Source: Botryococcus braunii (Eukaryota > Chlorophyta > Trebouxiophyceae). From it: a DNA stretch of 64,000 nucleotides. The number at the start of each line of letters is the position of its first letter. The stretch's first letter is position 1. The notes under the pieces are model-generated. The model did no database searches and was not told where the DNA came from. It worked only from the letters and a program-made list of their open reading frames with translations. Of the stretch, positions 11,132 to 21,681 are shown one piece after another. The stretch is taken from contig KV908593.1 in the NCBI GenBank assembly GCA_002005505.1, forward strand, positions 97,727 to 161,726, given 5' to 3'. The translations under genes were made by a program, and so were the position numbers.

Positions 11132-12175
11132 GGGAGAAACCCCTGCCCGAAACACGTTTTCATTCCTTTGTCCAGCTATACAGTAGCCAGATTGTAAATG
11201 GGCCTGACTTATCTTCTACCTGCATTGAGTTTGAGGGAATTCTGGCTGGTAGGGTAGTCAAGGTTTTGTTAAACAGTGGAGCTTCAGCGAGATTTGTCCG
11301 TGATGACTTGGTGCATGAGCTTTCCTTACCCACTATGTCTATGAGTTCACTTGTGACCGTGAGAGTAGCTGATGGCAGAACCTCGGTTGTAAGAAGTAGT
11401 GAGCTAGCAGACCTATCTGTAGGAACCCTGTAGCTTGGAATCACATGCATCCCTACAGAATTGTCTCATTATGACTTTGTCTTCGTCTTGGCTCACTGTG
11501 TTTAACCCAATTATTAATTGGAAATTGAATGGTGTATCACTTGTTCATTCGGTAAAACACATGTACTTTTGGGAAGTCAGAGGTCGGGCTTACCTGAGTA
11601 TGTGGTTTCCTCCTTAGAAGTGCAGGAACATGTGGAACTTGGTGAACCTGTGTATGTCATTAAATTAAATGCAGTTGATGTTACCCCTGACACTAATGCA
11701 TATAATGTGGCAGAGTTGGAACACCTTTTGCATGAGTTCAGTGATGTTTTATCAGGACTACCCGAGGGGCTCCCTCCTTCTCGTGCTAGAGACCACTCAA
11801 TCAGATTGGAGCCGGGCACAACATCGCCAGCCTCCAGAATTTACCCACTGTGTGGAGCCCAACTTGCTAAGCTTCGTGCACAGTTATAGGAGCTCCTTGA
11901 ACGTGTTTTTATCCGCCCATCTACTTCCCCTTTTGGTGCACCCATTTTCCTTTGTCCAAAAGAAGGATGGTGGTTGGCGTTTATGTATTGACTACCGAGC
12001 TTAAAACAAAGTCACTGTCAGAAACCAACATCCTTTACCTCGCATTAATGAAATGCTTGAACAATTGCTTGGGAGTTATGTTTTCTCTAAGCTAGACCTT
12101 GCCTCTAGTTACCACCAAATTAGGATGCAAGATGACATTATTAAGAAGACTGCATTCAAAACACGTTATGGTTAT
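11098..12175 (+). pseudogene. Gypsy-1a protease and N-terminal half of RT
   Basis: Protease at 11098-11433: the catalytic motif reads LLNSGASARFV, so the catalytic Asp is Asn here (LLDSGAS in Gypsy-1b). After a stop, 11518-11889 carries the protease-RT linker and RT N-terminus (SDVLSGLPEGLPPSRARDH; SPASRIYPL). RT continues with frameshifts (FIRPSTSPFGAPI; PLPRINEMLEQL) and stops abruptly at the GTTAT in the codons for KTRYGYY, where a Copia-A LTR begins at 12176. Confidence 0.88.
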
Positions 12176-12868
12176 TGTTGAGTTCTGAGCATTATCAGTG
12201 AATGCCTTGTGCTTTAAGTTATTTTCATGTGTGCACTATTAGGATATGGGTCCATTGAGACCATAAGATACCTTGAGACACGATAGGTTGTGGACGATTT
12301 CGAACATAAGGTACAATCTGATCTAGATTACACGTTTGTCGGGTTAACTTTTGAGGCTGCCCCACCGGTGTGAATGCCAACTGGATGTGAAAGATGCTGG
12401 GCATTTCTAGATGCTAGTCTTGTCCTACAACTGTGCATGACACTCAGCAGACAGTCGTACGGACTGCATCTAGAGGAACTTCGTCTACTGACGACCTGCT
12501 TGCCGTGTACAGGTGCGGTGCGGCAGTGTGTGTTGTATCATTGTTACTATAGTGAGAGTGAACAAGCTTAGTGTACCCTGTAGTCACTTAAACAGACAAG
12601 GGATAGTGACTGTAGGGAGTATAGGCATGTACTTGAACGTAGCCGCCTAGAGCCTTATCTTGTAATTGCTTGATCGATGCTTGAGTGCAATACAATGATG
12701 TAACGGAACTGGTTGTGAAAGATGCTGGGCATTTCCAGATGCTAGTCTTGTCCAACAGTTGTGCATGATACTCAGCAGATAGTCGTATGGACTGCAGCTG
12801 GAGTAACTTCGTATACTGACGACCTTTCTGCCTCGTACAGGATACGCCAATGCCCATAACCTTTTACA
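12176..12868 (+). repeat. Copia-A 5' LTR with tandem leader copies
   Basis: 693 bp, TGTTGAG to TTTTACA. Two 134-bp copies of the leader, 12379-12512 and 12707-12840. Copy 1 is followed by GTGCGG; copy 2 is followed by GATACGCC and ends in CTCGTACAG. TGTAA (12699-12703) lies four bases before copy 2 and has no counterpart before copy 1. The last 28 bases contain GCCCATAACC, complementary to the adjoining primer site. Confidence 0.93.
12513..12840 (+). other. Predicted LTR leader intron (Copia-A)
   Basis: 328-bp GT-AG interval whose donor follows leader copy 1 (TACAG/GTGCGG) and whose acceptor ends leader copy 2 (pyrimidine-rich CTTTCTGCCTCGTACAG/GATACG). Removing it gives a leader of the same form as the short LTR at 51817-52185, which has one copy directly joined to GATACGCC. 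Inferred; no transcript data. Confidence 0.65.
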
Positions 12869-12883
12869 GGTTATGGGCCCACG
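12869..12883 (+). promoter_or_regulatory. Copia-A primer-binding site (half-tRNA type)
   Basis: GGTTATGGGCCCACG follows the LTR end directly. It is complementary to the anticodon arm of initiator tRNA-Met (GTGGGCCCATAACC) rather than to a tRNA 3' end, as in Drosophila copia and yeast Ty5. Confidence 0.85.
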
Positions 12884-13269
12884 CCCTTCCAGCTGAGCCA
12901 AGGGCAGACAGGAGTGCATGTCATCATCGGATGCATCTGTACTGGGTTTCCACGGACTCGCCTGACGGCAAGAAGAGGAAACAAAGAAACAACTGGATAT
13001 TCACTCAGAAGGCCTACCTACAGAGTCTTCAATCTCTTGGGAAGTTTTTATTGTGAAGTGACCTGAGTTTATCGCCTGACGTCGTTATCGTGAGACCATC
13101 AGTAGGTCCGGGTGGTCAGGCGATTGAATTGCTGACGAACATTTTGCATATTAAGCTACACAAGTTTACATGCTAGACCTCGAAAGGGTGGAATACTTGG
13201 AAGTGCTGTGGTGTACGCCGGAAGGTTATGCTTAAATCAGCTGTGTCAGGCTGAACGCTGTGAGAGGAA
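12884..13269 (+). other. Copia-A 5' leader, non-coding here
   Basis: Aligns with 52201-52589 of the other Copia-A copy. A small frame starting ATG TCA TCA TCG (near 12935) is open for 47 residues in that copy, but here a one-base loss in the T run after CTGGG shifts it to a stop after 15 codons. No other gene seen. Confidence 0.6.
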
Positions 13270-14547
13270 GTGAAGTGTATGACCAGACCTCAAACTCGTT
13301 CCCAAAGCAAGGTTTCTGGAAGTAATCTCATTAGTACAGGGACTATGGCAACACCAGCAGGAGACAGCACAGCCTCCTCAGGAGCTGGACAGTCAGGACA
13401 GACCACTAGAGGCACTGCAGCCAGCTCGTATGCATACACAATGAACTCCTCCAATCCCAAGATGTCTACGCAGCTGAAGGCTGACCGCACTAATTTCAGG
13501 GCCTGGCGTGACGAGCTGGAGTCCTGCGCAATGCAGAAGGGAGCTATGGGAGCTTTGGAGACACCCATGCCGAAGACTGCATAGAACGCAGCAGTAAAAC
13601 ATTTCAGTTTATAGTCTGTCCCACCCATGTGGCAGGACGAAAGTCAAACAGCGGGGAAGCGCTTTTGACTTCATTCAGTGGATGGCAGACCGCTGCACTG
13701 GAGGGAAGGACAGCGATATAAACGAGAAGTGGATCAAGGGGCTTAAACAAGGCATGGTGAAGGGAGAGACAGTGCAAGAACGGTGCCACCGAGTCATCAG
13801 TATTCCCGCCTCCCTGGAAGCCAATAACCATCAGCTGGGCGATCGCCAGATCAGCAGGTATATGTATAAGGGGCTACCTGTAGTCTTGCAGAATGACGCC
13901 TGGGCGATTACCTCCGTCAACTCAGACCCCTACAACATGTTGGAGACGATCCTCACTGCCATTGAGAACTTGGAGTACCAAGATATCCCGTTGGCACAGT
14001 CAGTGCACGTCACAGCATCAGCTGCAGCAGTTGTGGCAGCAGCAGCAGCAGCCGTACCAGCTCAGGGTCGAATCCCTGGGCCTCCTCAAGGCGTTGGAGC
14101 TGCACCGGGCGCGCTGGAGCAGCACCGGGAGTGGGAGCTGGAGCACCTGCTGATGGTCAGGCCCCCTATGGCCCTTCTTCTCACAACGCTGGAGGCGGGG
14201 GGCGAGGGTCTGGACGTGGCAGGAGGCCAAAGGAGGAACTGGCGTGTCGCTTCTGCAAGAGGACAGGACATTTCTGGAAAGAGTGTCTGGATCTAAAGAG
14301 GCTGCACCCCCTACATGGCACAATGCAAGCTGCAAGTGCGGGCCCGGCTGCGTGGTGGGGCCATGGACCTCCTCAGCAACAAGCCAGCTGGTGGGATGCT
14401 GGCCAATCCAGAGGAGGCCCTCCCGTGTCAACCTCACATGCTGCTGGATCTGTGTCCACTATCTTCCCATGCCAGCCTGTCTTCCCAGGGTGGCATCTCC
14501 CACCACCACCTCCTCCAGGTGCTGGTGAGCCTATGTCCATTCGTTGA
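13270..14547 (+). pseudogene. Copia-A Gag (frameshifted)
   Basis: Starts with MTRPQTRSQSKV (13279) after an optional upstream Met. The Gag core spans 13270-13584 (LKADRTNFRAWRDELESCAMQKGAMGAL), then a TAG and frameshift, then 13682-14296 (ADRCTGGKDSDINEKWIKG; MVKGETVQERCHRVISI; YKGLPVVLQND). An Ala/Gly-rich spacer precedes the zinc knuckle ACRFCKRTGHFWKEC in the 14131-14547 frame. It is collinear with the intact frame at 52590-53675, which shows that all the breaks are secondary. Confidence 0.87.
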
Positions 14548-15538
14548 ATGTGCTTACCCCTACGTCTCATGGGGCTTGCAGTACCTCGTGGCTGATAGAT
14601 AGTGGTGCATCGGTGCACCTTGTAAATGATCTGTCGTTACTCCACAATCCTGTCATGCATGCCCAACCCCTCCCTCTCCACTTCTGACGCCAAAGGAGGG
14701 ATAGTTGCAACTGGGTCTGTGTGTCTGGTCAATGCCATGCAAGAGGTGTTTTGGCTGCATAATGTGCAGTGTGTGCCCACTGCACACACTAATCTGATTT
14801 CTGTCACAGGAGCCATTCATGATGGAGCGTCATTCCTCACTGACAGTGCAGGTGGGTACACGGTCATGAAAGGCCCAGCAGGCTGGTCTGGTCAGATAGC
14901 CAGAGAGCGAGGGCTGTTTTTTTTTAGAATGGGTGTGTCCAATCAAGAGCCAGAATGCTGCGCAGCCACAGTCCAAACCTCATGCTGCCTCTTGTCATGC
15001 TAGGAAAGGACACGTGTGTATAGATAGACTACTGTGGCATGCAAGGTTGGGTCATCCTGGTGTTAAGAATATGACAAGGTTGGACAACGAAGATCTGGTA
15101 ACTGGGATCCATGTGTCTCTTGCTCCATGCTCAGAGTGTCCTTCCCAGCGTGAGTCATGTATACAAGGGAAGCATGATCGCCCCCCCTTTCCAGCTTCAT
15201 CCAGACCTGCAGAGAGTTTGTTGGATCGAGTGCACGTGGATACTGTGGGGCCCATTTCACCAGCTGCCATCACGGGAGAGTGGTTTTGGGTTACTGTGGT
15301 TGATGAAAAATCTCATCTGATAGCCTCCTTGGCAGTGAAGTCGAAAGAAGTCATTCCCAAGGCCCTCATTGAGCTCCTGAAATACTGGCAGACATTTCAT
15401 GAGAAAGTGGTGAAGTGTGTGAGATCTGATAGAGGGACAGAAATTCTGAATCAGCAGTTCAAAGAATTTTGTGCTCAGCAGGGCACTAAAATGGAGACTT
15501 CAGCTCCATCCACGCCTCAGCAAAATGGACTTGCTGAG
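14548..15538 (+). pseudogene. Copia-A protease and integrase N-terminal part, cut by Copia-C
   Basis: Protease motif LIDSGASVHLVND near 14600, then VQCVPTAHTNLISV typical of Copia. GAG-pre-integrase domain at 15025-15190 (LWHARLGHPGVKNMTRL; CSECPSQRESC) and the integrase core (HVDTVGPISPAAITG; VRSDRGTEILN; STPQQNGLAE). The core ends at the second acidic region, exactly at CTGAG (15534-15538), where the Copia-C LTR starts. It resumes at 26998 with RMNRTLKERTRT. Earlier stops at about 14680 and 15001 make it non-functional. Confidence 0.9.
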
Positions 15539-16649
15539 TGTGATCTGCAAAGATCCAAAGGTGTTAGATTAATCATAAATGATGACTATACTCACAAGTA
15601 TATCATCCATGTACTTAATCAGTTTGACCAAGAATTACATAGTCGACAGCGTCAAACTGATGAACAATTCACGTATAGCAATTGCTTCCACAGAAGTTAC
15701 TCACAACAAGTGAGAGAGAAAGAAAGCAATTCACATGAGTCCATTCAGGAGTCGGCTTAACAAGCCAAAGAGATCGAATGACTTACAAACTACTGCCGAA
15801 CGAACACACACACTAACTAGTCTTACCTGCAAAGATCCAAAGGTGGTAGATTAATCATAAATGATGACTATACTCACAAGTATATCATCATGTGAACACA
15901 CTAACACCTTTAGTTCATTGCATATGATGAACCTGATCTATAAGCACCCCTTAGCCGTCACATAGCTGACTTACCATGTAGTTAATCAGTTTGACCAAGA
16001 CATGCATAGTCGACAGCGTCAAACTGATGAACAATTCTGCAACATTCACATACCATATTAGTCTCTGATCATCAAAACGGCATTTATGGCCGTGATCAAA
16101 AATATGACCGGCAGAGCCCCGACTTACCACGTATAGCAATTGCTTCCACAGAAGTCACTCACAACAAGTGAGAGAGAAAGAAAGCAATTCACATGAGTCC
16201 ATTCAGGAGTCGGCTTTGCAAGCCAAAGAGATCGAATGACTGCCTGGTGGTCCGGGTTCTCTGGCTATCTGTACTCAGATCAGCGCGTGGGAAACGCGCT
16301 GTCCAGCACTGCTACTGGCCTTTTTCACCAACATTAGGACATGCTCAGGGTTCCTATCCACAGAATTTGGACCCTTATCCTACAGTAACACATTTATTAA
16401 CTCTAGATGCATGTCTTCCAGCCACTAAAGGCTGGAAGGTATTTACTGCCATAGAATAATTATCTCTCAATGAATTAATACTCATAGATTGATCGTTCAA
16501 AGCCATTGTCAAGATGTCTTTACCTTGAGTTAACTGCTTGGTTAACTTACAGCTAATTATTACATGTGATTGTACCTTCACACACGCACGCACGTGCACG
16601 CACGCACCCACGTTAATTAACATGACATAATGAAGTACAAGACCCAACA
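15539..16649 (-). repeat. Copia-C 3' LTR
   Basis: 1111 bp, TGTTGGGTC to GATCACA on the minus strand. It has the same two-copy leader layout as the 5' LTR: processed copy at 15545-15783, intron-bearing copy at 15827-16241. The intron 2 acceptor of the unspliced copy has AT where the other LTR has AG (TTCACAT/GATG), a later mutation. Several point changes and short indels between the two LTRs show this element is not recent. Confidence 0.9.
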
Positions 16650-16689
16650 ATCTTCCCCTTGCTTCACATGTCAGTTAATTAAAAGCAGG

Positions 16690-17368
16690 TCATGACACAC
16701 CCAATTTAGCCCTATGCTTCTCAAATGCAGCAGATGCCAGTGGTTTGGTAAACATACCTGCTACATTTTCAGATGTAGCAACATAGACAGGGTCAATCTG
16801 CCCCCAAGCCACTTTCTCACGTGCATAATGATAGCTGATGCTGATATGCTTAGTGAACTTTGACACTATGTGATTTTTCAAGTGCTGTATAGCCCCTTGA
16901 TTGTCACAGAATAGCTTGACAGTCTTCACTGTGACTCCAAGCTCTTCCAGCATACCACCCATCCACATTACCTCCTTTACTGCCGCAGCAGTCGCAACAA
17001 ATTCAGCTTCCACAGTAGATGTAGACACTGACGATTGCTTCTTGCTGCACCAAGACACTGCTGACCCGTTTAGAAGAAGAACAAACCCTGTGGTTGATTT
17101 TCTTCCATCCAAGTCACCAGCAAAATCTGCATCCACGTATCCCACCAACTCATTGTCACCAAAGTTAGTGTACGTTATGTCCATTTCCTTAGTGCAATTT
17201 AAGTACCTCAGTACTCTTATAGCACCATTCCAATGCGCTGTCGTAGGTTGCCACCTGAACCGACTCAAAACCCCCACAGCCTGAGCTATGTCAGGCCTAG
17301 TTGTGGTAGCTAGGTATTGTAGTGATCCCACGAGCTCCAGATACCTGTGACCCTCTGGCAATGGTGTG
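16690..17368 (-). pseudogene. Copia-C RNase H, separated from its RT by an insertion
   Basis: Minus strand, 17361 down to 16690: MPEGHRYLELVGSLQYLATT, TRPDIAQAVGVLSRF, then GYVDADFAGDLDGRKSTTG and SVSTSTVEAEFVATAAAVKE, DNQGAIQHLKN, and the C-terminal VAGMFTKPLASAAF. It reads as a complete Copia RNase H of usual length with no internal stop. The upstream RT lies at 21682-22747. The break is at GTGTG (17364-17368), repeated at 21682-21686. Confidence 0.92.
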
Positions 17369-17737
17369 TGTTAGGTTATGGGCATTCGGCATCACCTGTA
17401 AGCAAGCAGACAGGTCGTAAGTTCGTGCCACTCCAGCTACCGTCCTTGACGACTGTCTGCTCTTTGGACACATGCAACTGCATGGACAAGACTGGCATCC
17501 TTTATGTGCCCAGTATCTTTCCAAACCAGTTGCTCGACTATGCGGTGATCGCAGCTTTAATAGTCCTTTCACACTAACGCGTAATCTAGATCAGATTGTA
17601 CCTTATGTTCGAAATAGACCTCATCCGAACGTGTCTCGAGGTACCTTATGTGGATAGTGGACCCGTATCCTAATAATGTACATTTGAAGATCACCTAAAG
17701 CACAAGGCATTCTATAATGTATGTTCACAACTCAACA
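17369..17737 (-). repeat. Short Copia-A LTR (3' LTR of the non-autonomous element)
   Basis: 369 bp, one leader copy only, ending (minus strand) CTTACAG/GTGATGCCGAATGCCC and then CATAACCTAACA. No duplicated leader and no TGTAA before the single copy. Confidence 0.92.
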
Positions 17738-18290
17738 CTTCCCCTTGCCTGCATGCTTTATGTGTATCTTCTCAGTCCTAGTGAATCCCTATGACTAACA
17801 CCACGGACTTGTTAAGTGGTTTGGTCATAAACTCAGCCACATTGTGAGCAGATTCCACATAGGGGATATCTGCCAGTCCCTCTCCTATGGCCTCCCTAGC
17901 ACAGTGGCATCCACAAAGCCTTCACGCTCGGGTACCTTCCCTCCAAGAGTTAAAGCTAACTCTTGGGTGTCCCTAAGATACTTCAGCACTCGAATGGCTC
18001 ACTCCAGTGCGAAGTGGTAGGGCTCATTCTGTACCTTGGCAACACACCAACTGCCTATGCAATTTCAGATCTGGTGGTGTTGGCAATGTACCGCAGTGAC
18101 CCTTTAAGCTCACAATACCGATGGCCAGGAGTGCCTGACCCTACTGACTCCACATCCTTGGAATCGAGCCTGCTGCTAGCCACAAAGTCCTTGAACATTG
18201 GAGTATCAACTCCACGACCATCCTCACACACACCCTTTCCAACGTTTTGCAACGCTATTCTAATTCCACAGACACCACTCATGTATACCG
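17738..18290 (-). pseudogene. Decayed Copia-A RNase H/RT 3' end
   Basis: Minus strand. 18055-18282 reads GVDTPMFKDFVASSRLDS and GHRYCELKGSLRYIANTTR, close to Copia-A 29203-29460 (VVDTPMSKDFVASSRPES). Beyond it are shifted, partly deleted fragments of the RNase H (18005-17900) and its C-terminus (17880-17742). Too damaged to be translated. Confidence 0.75.
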
Positions 18291-19577
18291 CAGTAATACC
18301 TCTGACAACAATTGAAGACTAGTCTCCTCGACGTGTTCAAATGACGACATGAATTTAATACGTACCCGTCATGATGATCATGACAGCTAAACATACATGT
18401 AAACTCAAAATCCATCCCCTCACTTTCAAAGCCCCCCATACATTTCAACTGACCCTTTAGTCCGCGGCGCGACATCGAAACTAGTTGCGACCGTGATTTC
18501 CTGTGTGAGTTCCCTTTCTATCACCATATGGAGGCCAAAACTTGCACAACCAACATGACCCAGGACTTACTGCTTGAGTACTTTCAAGTTGTCTTGCCCT
18601 AACTCACATTGCTTCCCCTGGAAGTGCTATTACATGTTTCACGGTCCGTCGATCAAATTATATTTCTCCAACCTCTATACTTTTATTTGGTTAAGGATTT
18701 GAAGCATCAAGACTAAACAGACACCGTTACAAACGACCTGCACTCAAAAACGCATCTAACAACTATGTTTCATGTTATATAACCTAGAGTCTGGATATCA
18801 ACGACTTTCATCTGGAATTTTTCAAGATTTCTCAATATGGCCACAACTCCCAAACTTGGCTCTGTGGCTATCTCTAAGAACTCTCTCTAGCTTTCATTGA
18901 TTTTACTGGCTATTCCGGTCTAGCTTTCTAACGTGAGGGTGCACCGATGCATCAAGGCCTTAGGATTAAATTGTCTGTAACTGACAATTCTACCACCCAA
19001 AGCTCACTTGTATTGGTCACAATGATGGTAGCTCACCTCTACCCTATTTAGCTACACATAACCCTTAAAAAAGTCTTATCTATACACCATCAGTTCTATA
19101 ATCAGTCTCTAAGGGCGTTGCTGCAACAATACACATGACTTCCAAAGTCACCAACGCTTACGTGTGTTGGGTCAAATATCACCATCCTCTGCTTGAGGAG
19201 CTAGGGTCATCACAGGTACCTATCAGTAACCTCATGTTGAGCACAATAGATCCTCTTCATCATCACTACTAGACATTGGGCTACCCAACATCCAAATGCG
19301 CGAAAAACGCAACGCGCGCACGCGCGCAACGATAACTGATGAGCTTCCCCTGACCACATTATGTCACAGATTAACCCAAAACTCTTCAAATTAATTCATT
19401 GTCCTCAGAAACCAATTCTTTTCCATGTCAATATCAGAATTAGCTTTACATGTTAGCAAGTTTTGGTGTTCATAATTTGGCCCATCTAACACTCATATCC
19501 TTTGTGTAGCCCGCACCATGGATTAAGACTAACTTGCAGCTATTTCTACCCCAACTGCACCTCTTTGCATTCCTGGA
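18291..19577. other. Internal non-coding sequence of the non-autonomous element
   Basis: No reading frame of note on either strand. A short CG-rich alternating stretch (GCGCGCACGCGCGCAAC, 19311-19330) is the only local peculiarity. No similarity to other parts of the window was noticed. Confidence 0.5.
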
Positions 19578-20022
19578 GTCATTCATGTATATCACCTTAA
19601 ACATTCTGGGTCAACTACCATGCATTGCAACGATAAAATTGTAATCTTCTGGTACCCACAACTCACTCCTGGTCAGCCCAAAACCTTTCAACACCAGGTC
19701 ATTCATGTATATCACCTTAAACATTCTGGGTCAATTACCCTATGGTCCATGCCAGACTGTAGGTCAGGGCGTGAAGCGCATGCATTGCGCAACGATACAA
19801 TTGTAATCTTGTGGTACCCACAACTTACTCTTGGTCAGCCCAAAAACTTTCAACACCAGGTCATTGATGTATACCCCTTAAACATTCTGGGTCAATTACT
19901 CTATGGTCCATGCCAGACTGTAGGTCAGGGTGTGAAGCGCATGCATTGCGCAACGATAAAATTGTAATCTTCTGGTACCCACAACTCACTCCTGGTCAAC
20001 CCAAAAACTTTCAACACCAAGT
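19578..20022. repeat. Tandem repeat, unit about 161 bp, about 2.75 copies
   Basis: The block from GTCATTCATGTATATCACC to CTTTCAACACCAGG is repeated; AACGATA(A/C)AATTGTAATC recurs at about 19628, 19791 and 19951. The copies differ by scattered substitutions. The short frames crossing it are repeat artefacts. Confidence 0.9.
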
Positions 20023-20365
20023 CAAAAAAACCTCATCATACCTTAGGGATTTTCACAACACCACATACACAGACACACATAGAGAGGTCTCACAAGCCAC
20101 ACTGGACCCATATATGACCCTATGTAGAACCACTCAATGTTTGAAAACCGCGTTGGCCACACAACATCAGCCACACATCGCATTGACTACACATCATTGA
20201 CCAGACACAACCAGTCAATGTCTAGTTTCACACTCTGGAAAACATGGAAGGAATGCCAGGCACATAAGACAAGTCATGACATTGATTACACAGCAGTTCC
20301 GATAAGAGGTCTTGACTCCGCAAGTGCACGACAGTTCAATGAGGCACACGACTCCCGATTTAGCA
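20023..20365. other. Non-coding spacer between tandem repeats
   Basis: Nothing recognisable; short unconserved frames only. Confidence 0.45.
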
Positions 20366-20528
20366 TTTCTCACCCTCAACATTAGGGACTAGCCATCAGC
20401 GAGTCCGAATGCGACACCTGATCAGCCTTTCTCACCCTCAACATTAGGGACTAGCCATCAGCGAGTCCGAACGCGACACCTGATCAGCCTTTCTCACCCT
20501 TAACATTAGGGACTAGCCATCAGCGAGT
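20366..20528. repeat. Tandem repeat, 62-bp unit, about 2.6 copies
   Basis: Units start TTTCTCACCCT at 20366, 20428 and 20490 and contain AACATTAGGGACTAGCC and ATCAGCGAGTCCGAA. They are nearly identical (one or two changes), so the block is young or homogenised. Confidence 0.93.
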
Positions 20529-21299
20529 AGCAGCGCAAACCACAATAAGAATGTGCTCAGTGGACTGGGGAACCAAAAGTCCCTTACCACCGTATTGCAC
20601 CAACTCCTGGCTGTTTACACATACACAATCAATGTCTTTCAAGCCTCAGCTCATGGACATCTTTACACACGCTTACACATACAACACATATGTAAGCCCA
20701 TCCCCATGCTGCAGTACCTGTACTGTTGCTCATGGTGTCTACCAATACCTGGACGGGGCTCCCTAGGGTCCACCCACTTCTTCCCGCTGAGTATCACACT
20801 TGCTGTCAGTGGTTAGAGGTCATTCATAACTACTTTTGTTAATCTGACCCCCTTGATCTCCAGCCTTAAGAGGGTGCAGACTTAAAAAGAAGCCTTTCTA
20901 TTGGTTCACATCTCAACCAGTACACTTACTGTAACACAGGAGCATCACTTCCTCTCTCAACTCATTGAGCCACACACTCACAATTTCAGGACCCAAATCA
21001 TACACAACCTCCCATATGCACTCAAAATTTCACTCCTCCATCCCAAGGTGGTCTTCCCCCTCGTGCCCTTCCAACCGGGATTTCACCACCTCGCCTTGCG
21101 GATGAAACCGCCAAGATTTCTTGGCATTTCAGAATCAATTCGAATGGATTCTGAAGCATATACTGCGACATGAAGGCGGGGTACAAACTGCGGGGCTGTC
21201 GCTCCCTGTGGGACTGGAGTAGACTTGTGTAGTGTCCGCTGGCCACCAGTGCCTTGCCCAAAAACCACATATCGGCTTGTCCTCAGCACCCAGAGTTGG
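20529..21299. other. Non-coding 5' part of the non-autonomous element
   Basis: No convincing gene; 21180-21299 is the transcribed leader just after the primer site on the minus strand. Confidence 0.45.
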
Positions 21300-21313
21300 G
21301 TGGGCCCATAACC
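21300..21313 (-). promoter_or_regulatory. Primer-binding site of the short-LTR element
   Basis: GGTTATGGGCCCAC on the minus strand, directly after the LTR end CATAACCTAACA. Same half-tRNA initiator-Met type as the other Copia elements. Confidence 0.85.
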
Positions 21314-21681
21314 TGTTAGGTTATGGGCATTCGGCATCACCTGTAGGCAAGCAGACAGGTGGTAAGTTCGTGCCACTCCAGCTACCGTCCTTGACGACTG
21401 TCTGCTCTTTAGACACATGCAACTGCATGGACAAGACTGGCATCCTTATGTGCCCAGTATCTTTCCAAACCAGTTGCTCGACTATGCGGTGATCGCAGCT
21501 TTAATAGTCCTTTCACACTAACGCGTAATCTAGATCAGATTGTACCTTATGTTCGAAATAGACCTCATCCGAACGTGTCTCGAGGTACCTTATGTGGATA
21601 GTGGACCCGTATCCTAATAATGTACATTTGAAGATCACCTAAAGCACAAGGCATTCTATAATGTATGTTCACAACTCAACA
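21314..21681 (-). repeat. Short Copia-A LTR (5' LTR of the non-autonomous element)
   Basis: 368 bp, near-identical to 17369-17737. Single leader copy. Confidence 0.92.

Larger units (their letters stand above)
17369..21681 (-). mobile_element. Short-LTR Copia-A relative, non-autonomous, inside Copia-C
   Basis: LTRs of 369 and 368 bp (17369-17737, 21314-21681), nearly the same as the LTR at 51817-52185, with perfect GTGTG duplications at both ends. The primer site is at 21313-21300. The internal 3.6 kb has only a decayed RNase H/RT 3' segment (17742-18290). The rest is non-coding with two tandem repeat blocks. It must be mobilised by proteins from another Copia-A copy. Confidence 0.9.

Noticed and set aside
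15539..16649. 15539-16649 and 25867-26992 as a separate 1.1-kb transposon inserted twice
   Set aside because: They are in the same orientation, bracket a Copia interior with primer site and purine tract, and share one target duplication, so they are LTRs of one element.
19578..20528. CRISPR-like tandem repeats
   Set aside because: Units of 161 and 62 bp follow each other without spacers in a eukaryotic non-autonomous element; not a CRISPR array.
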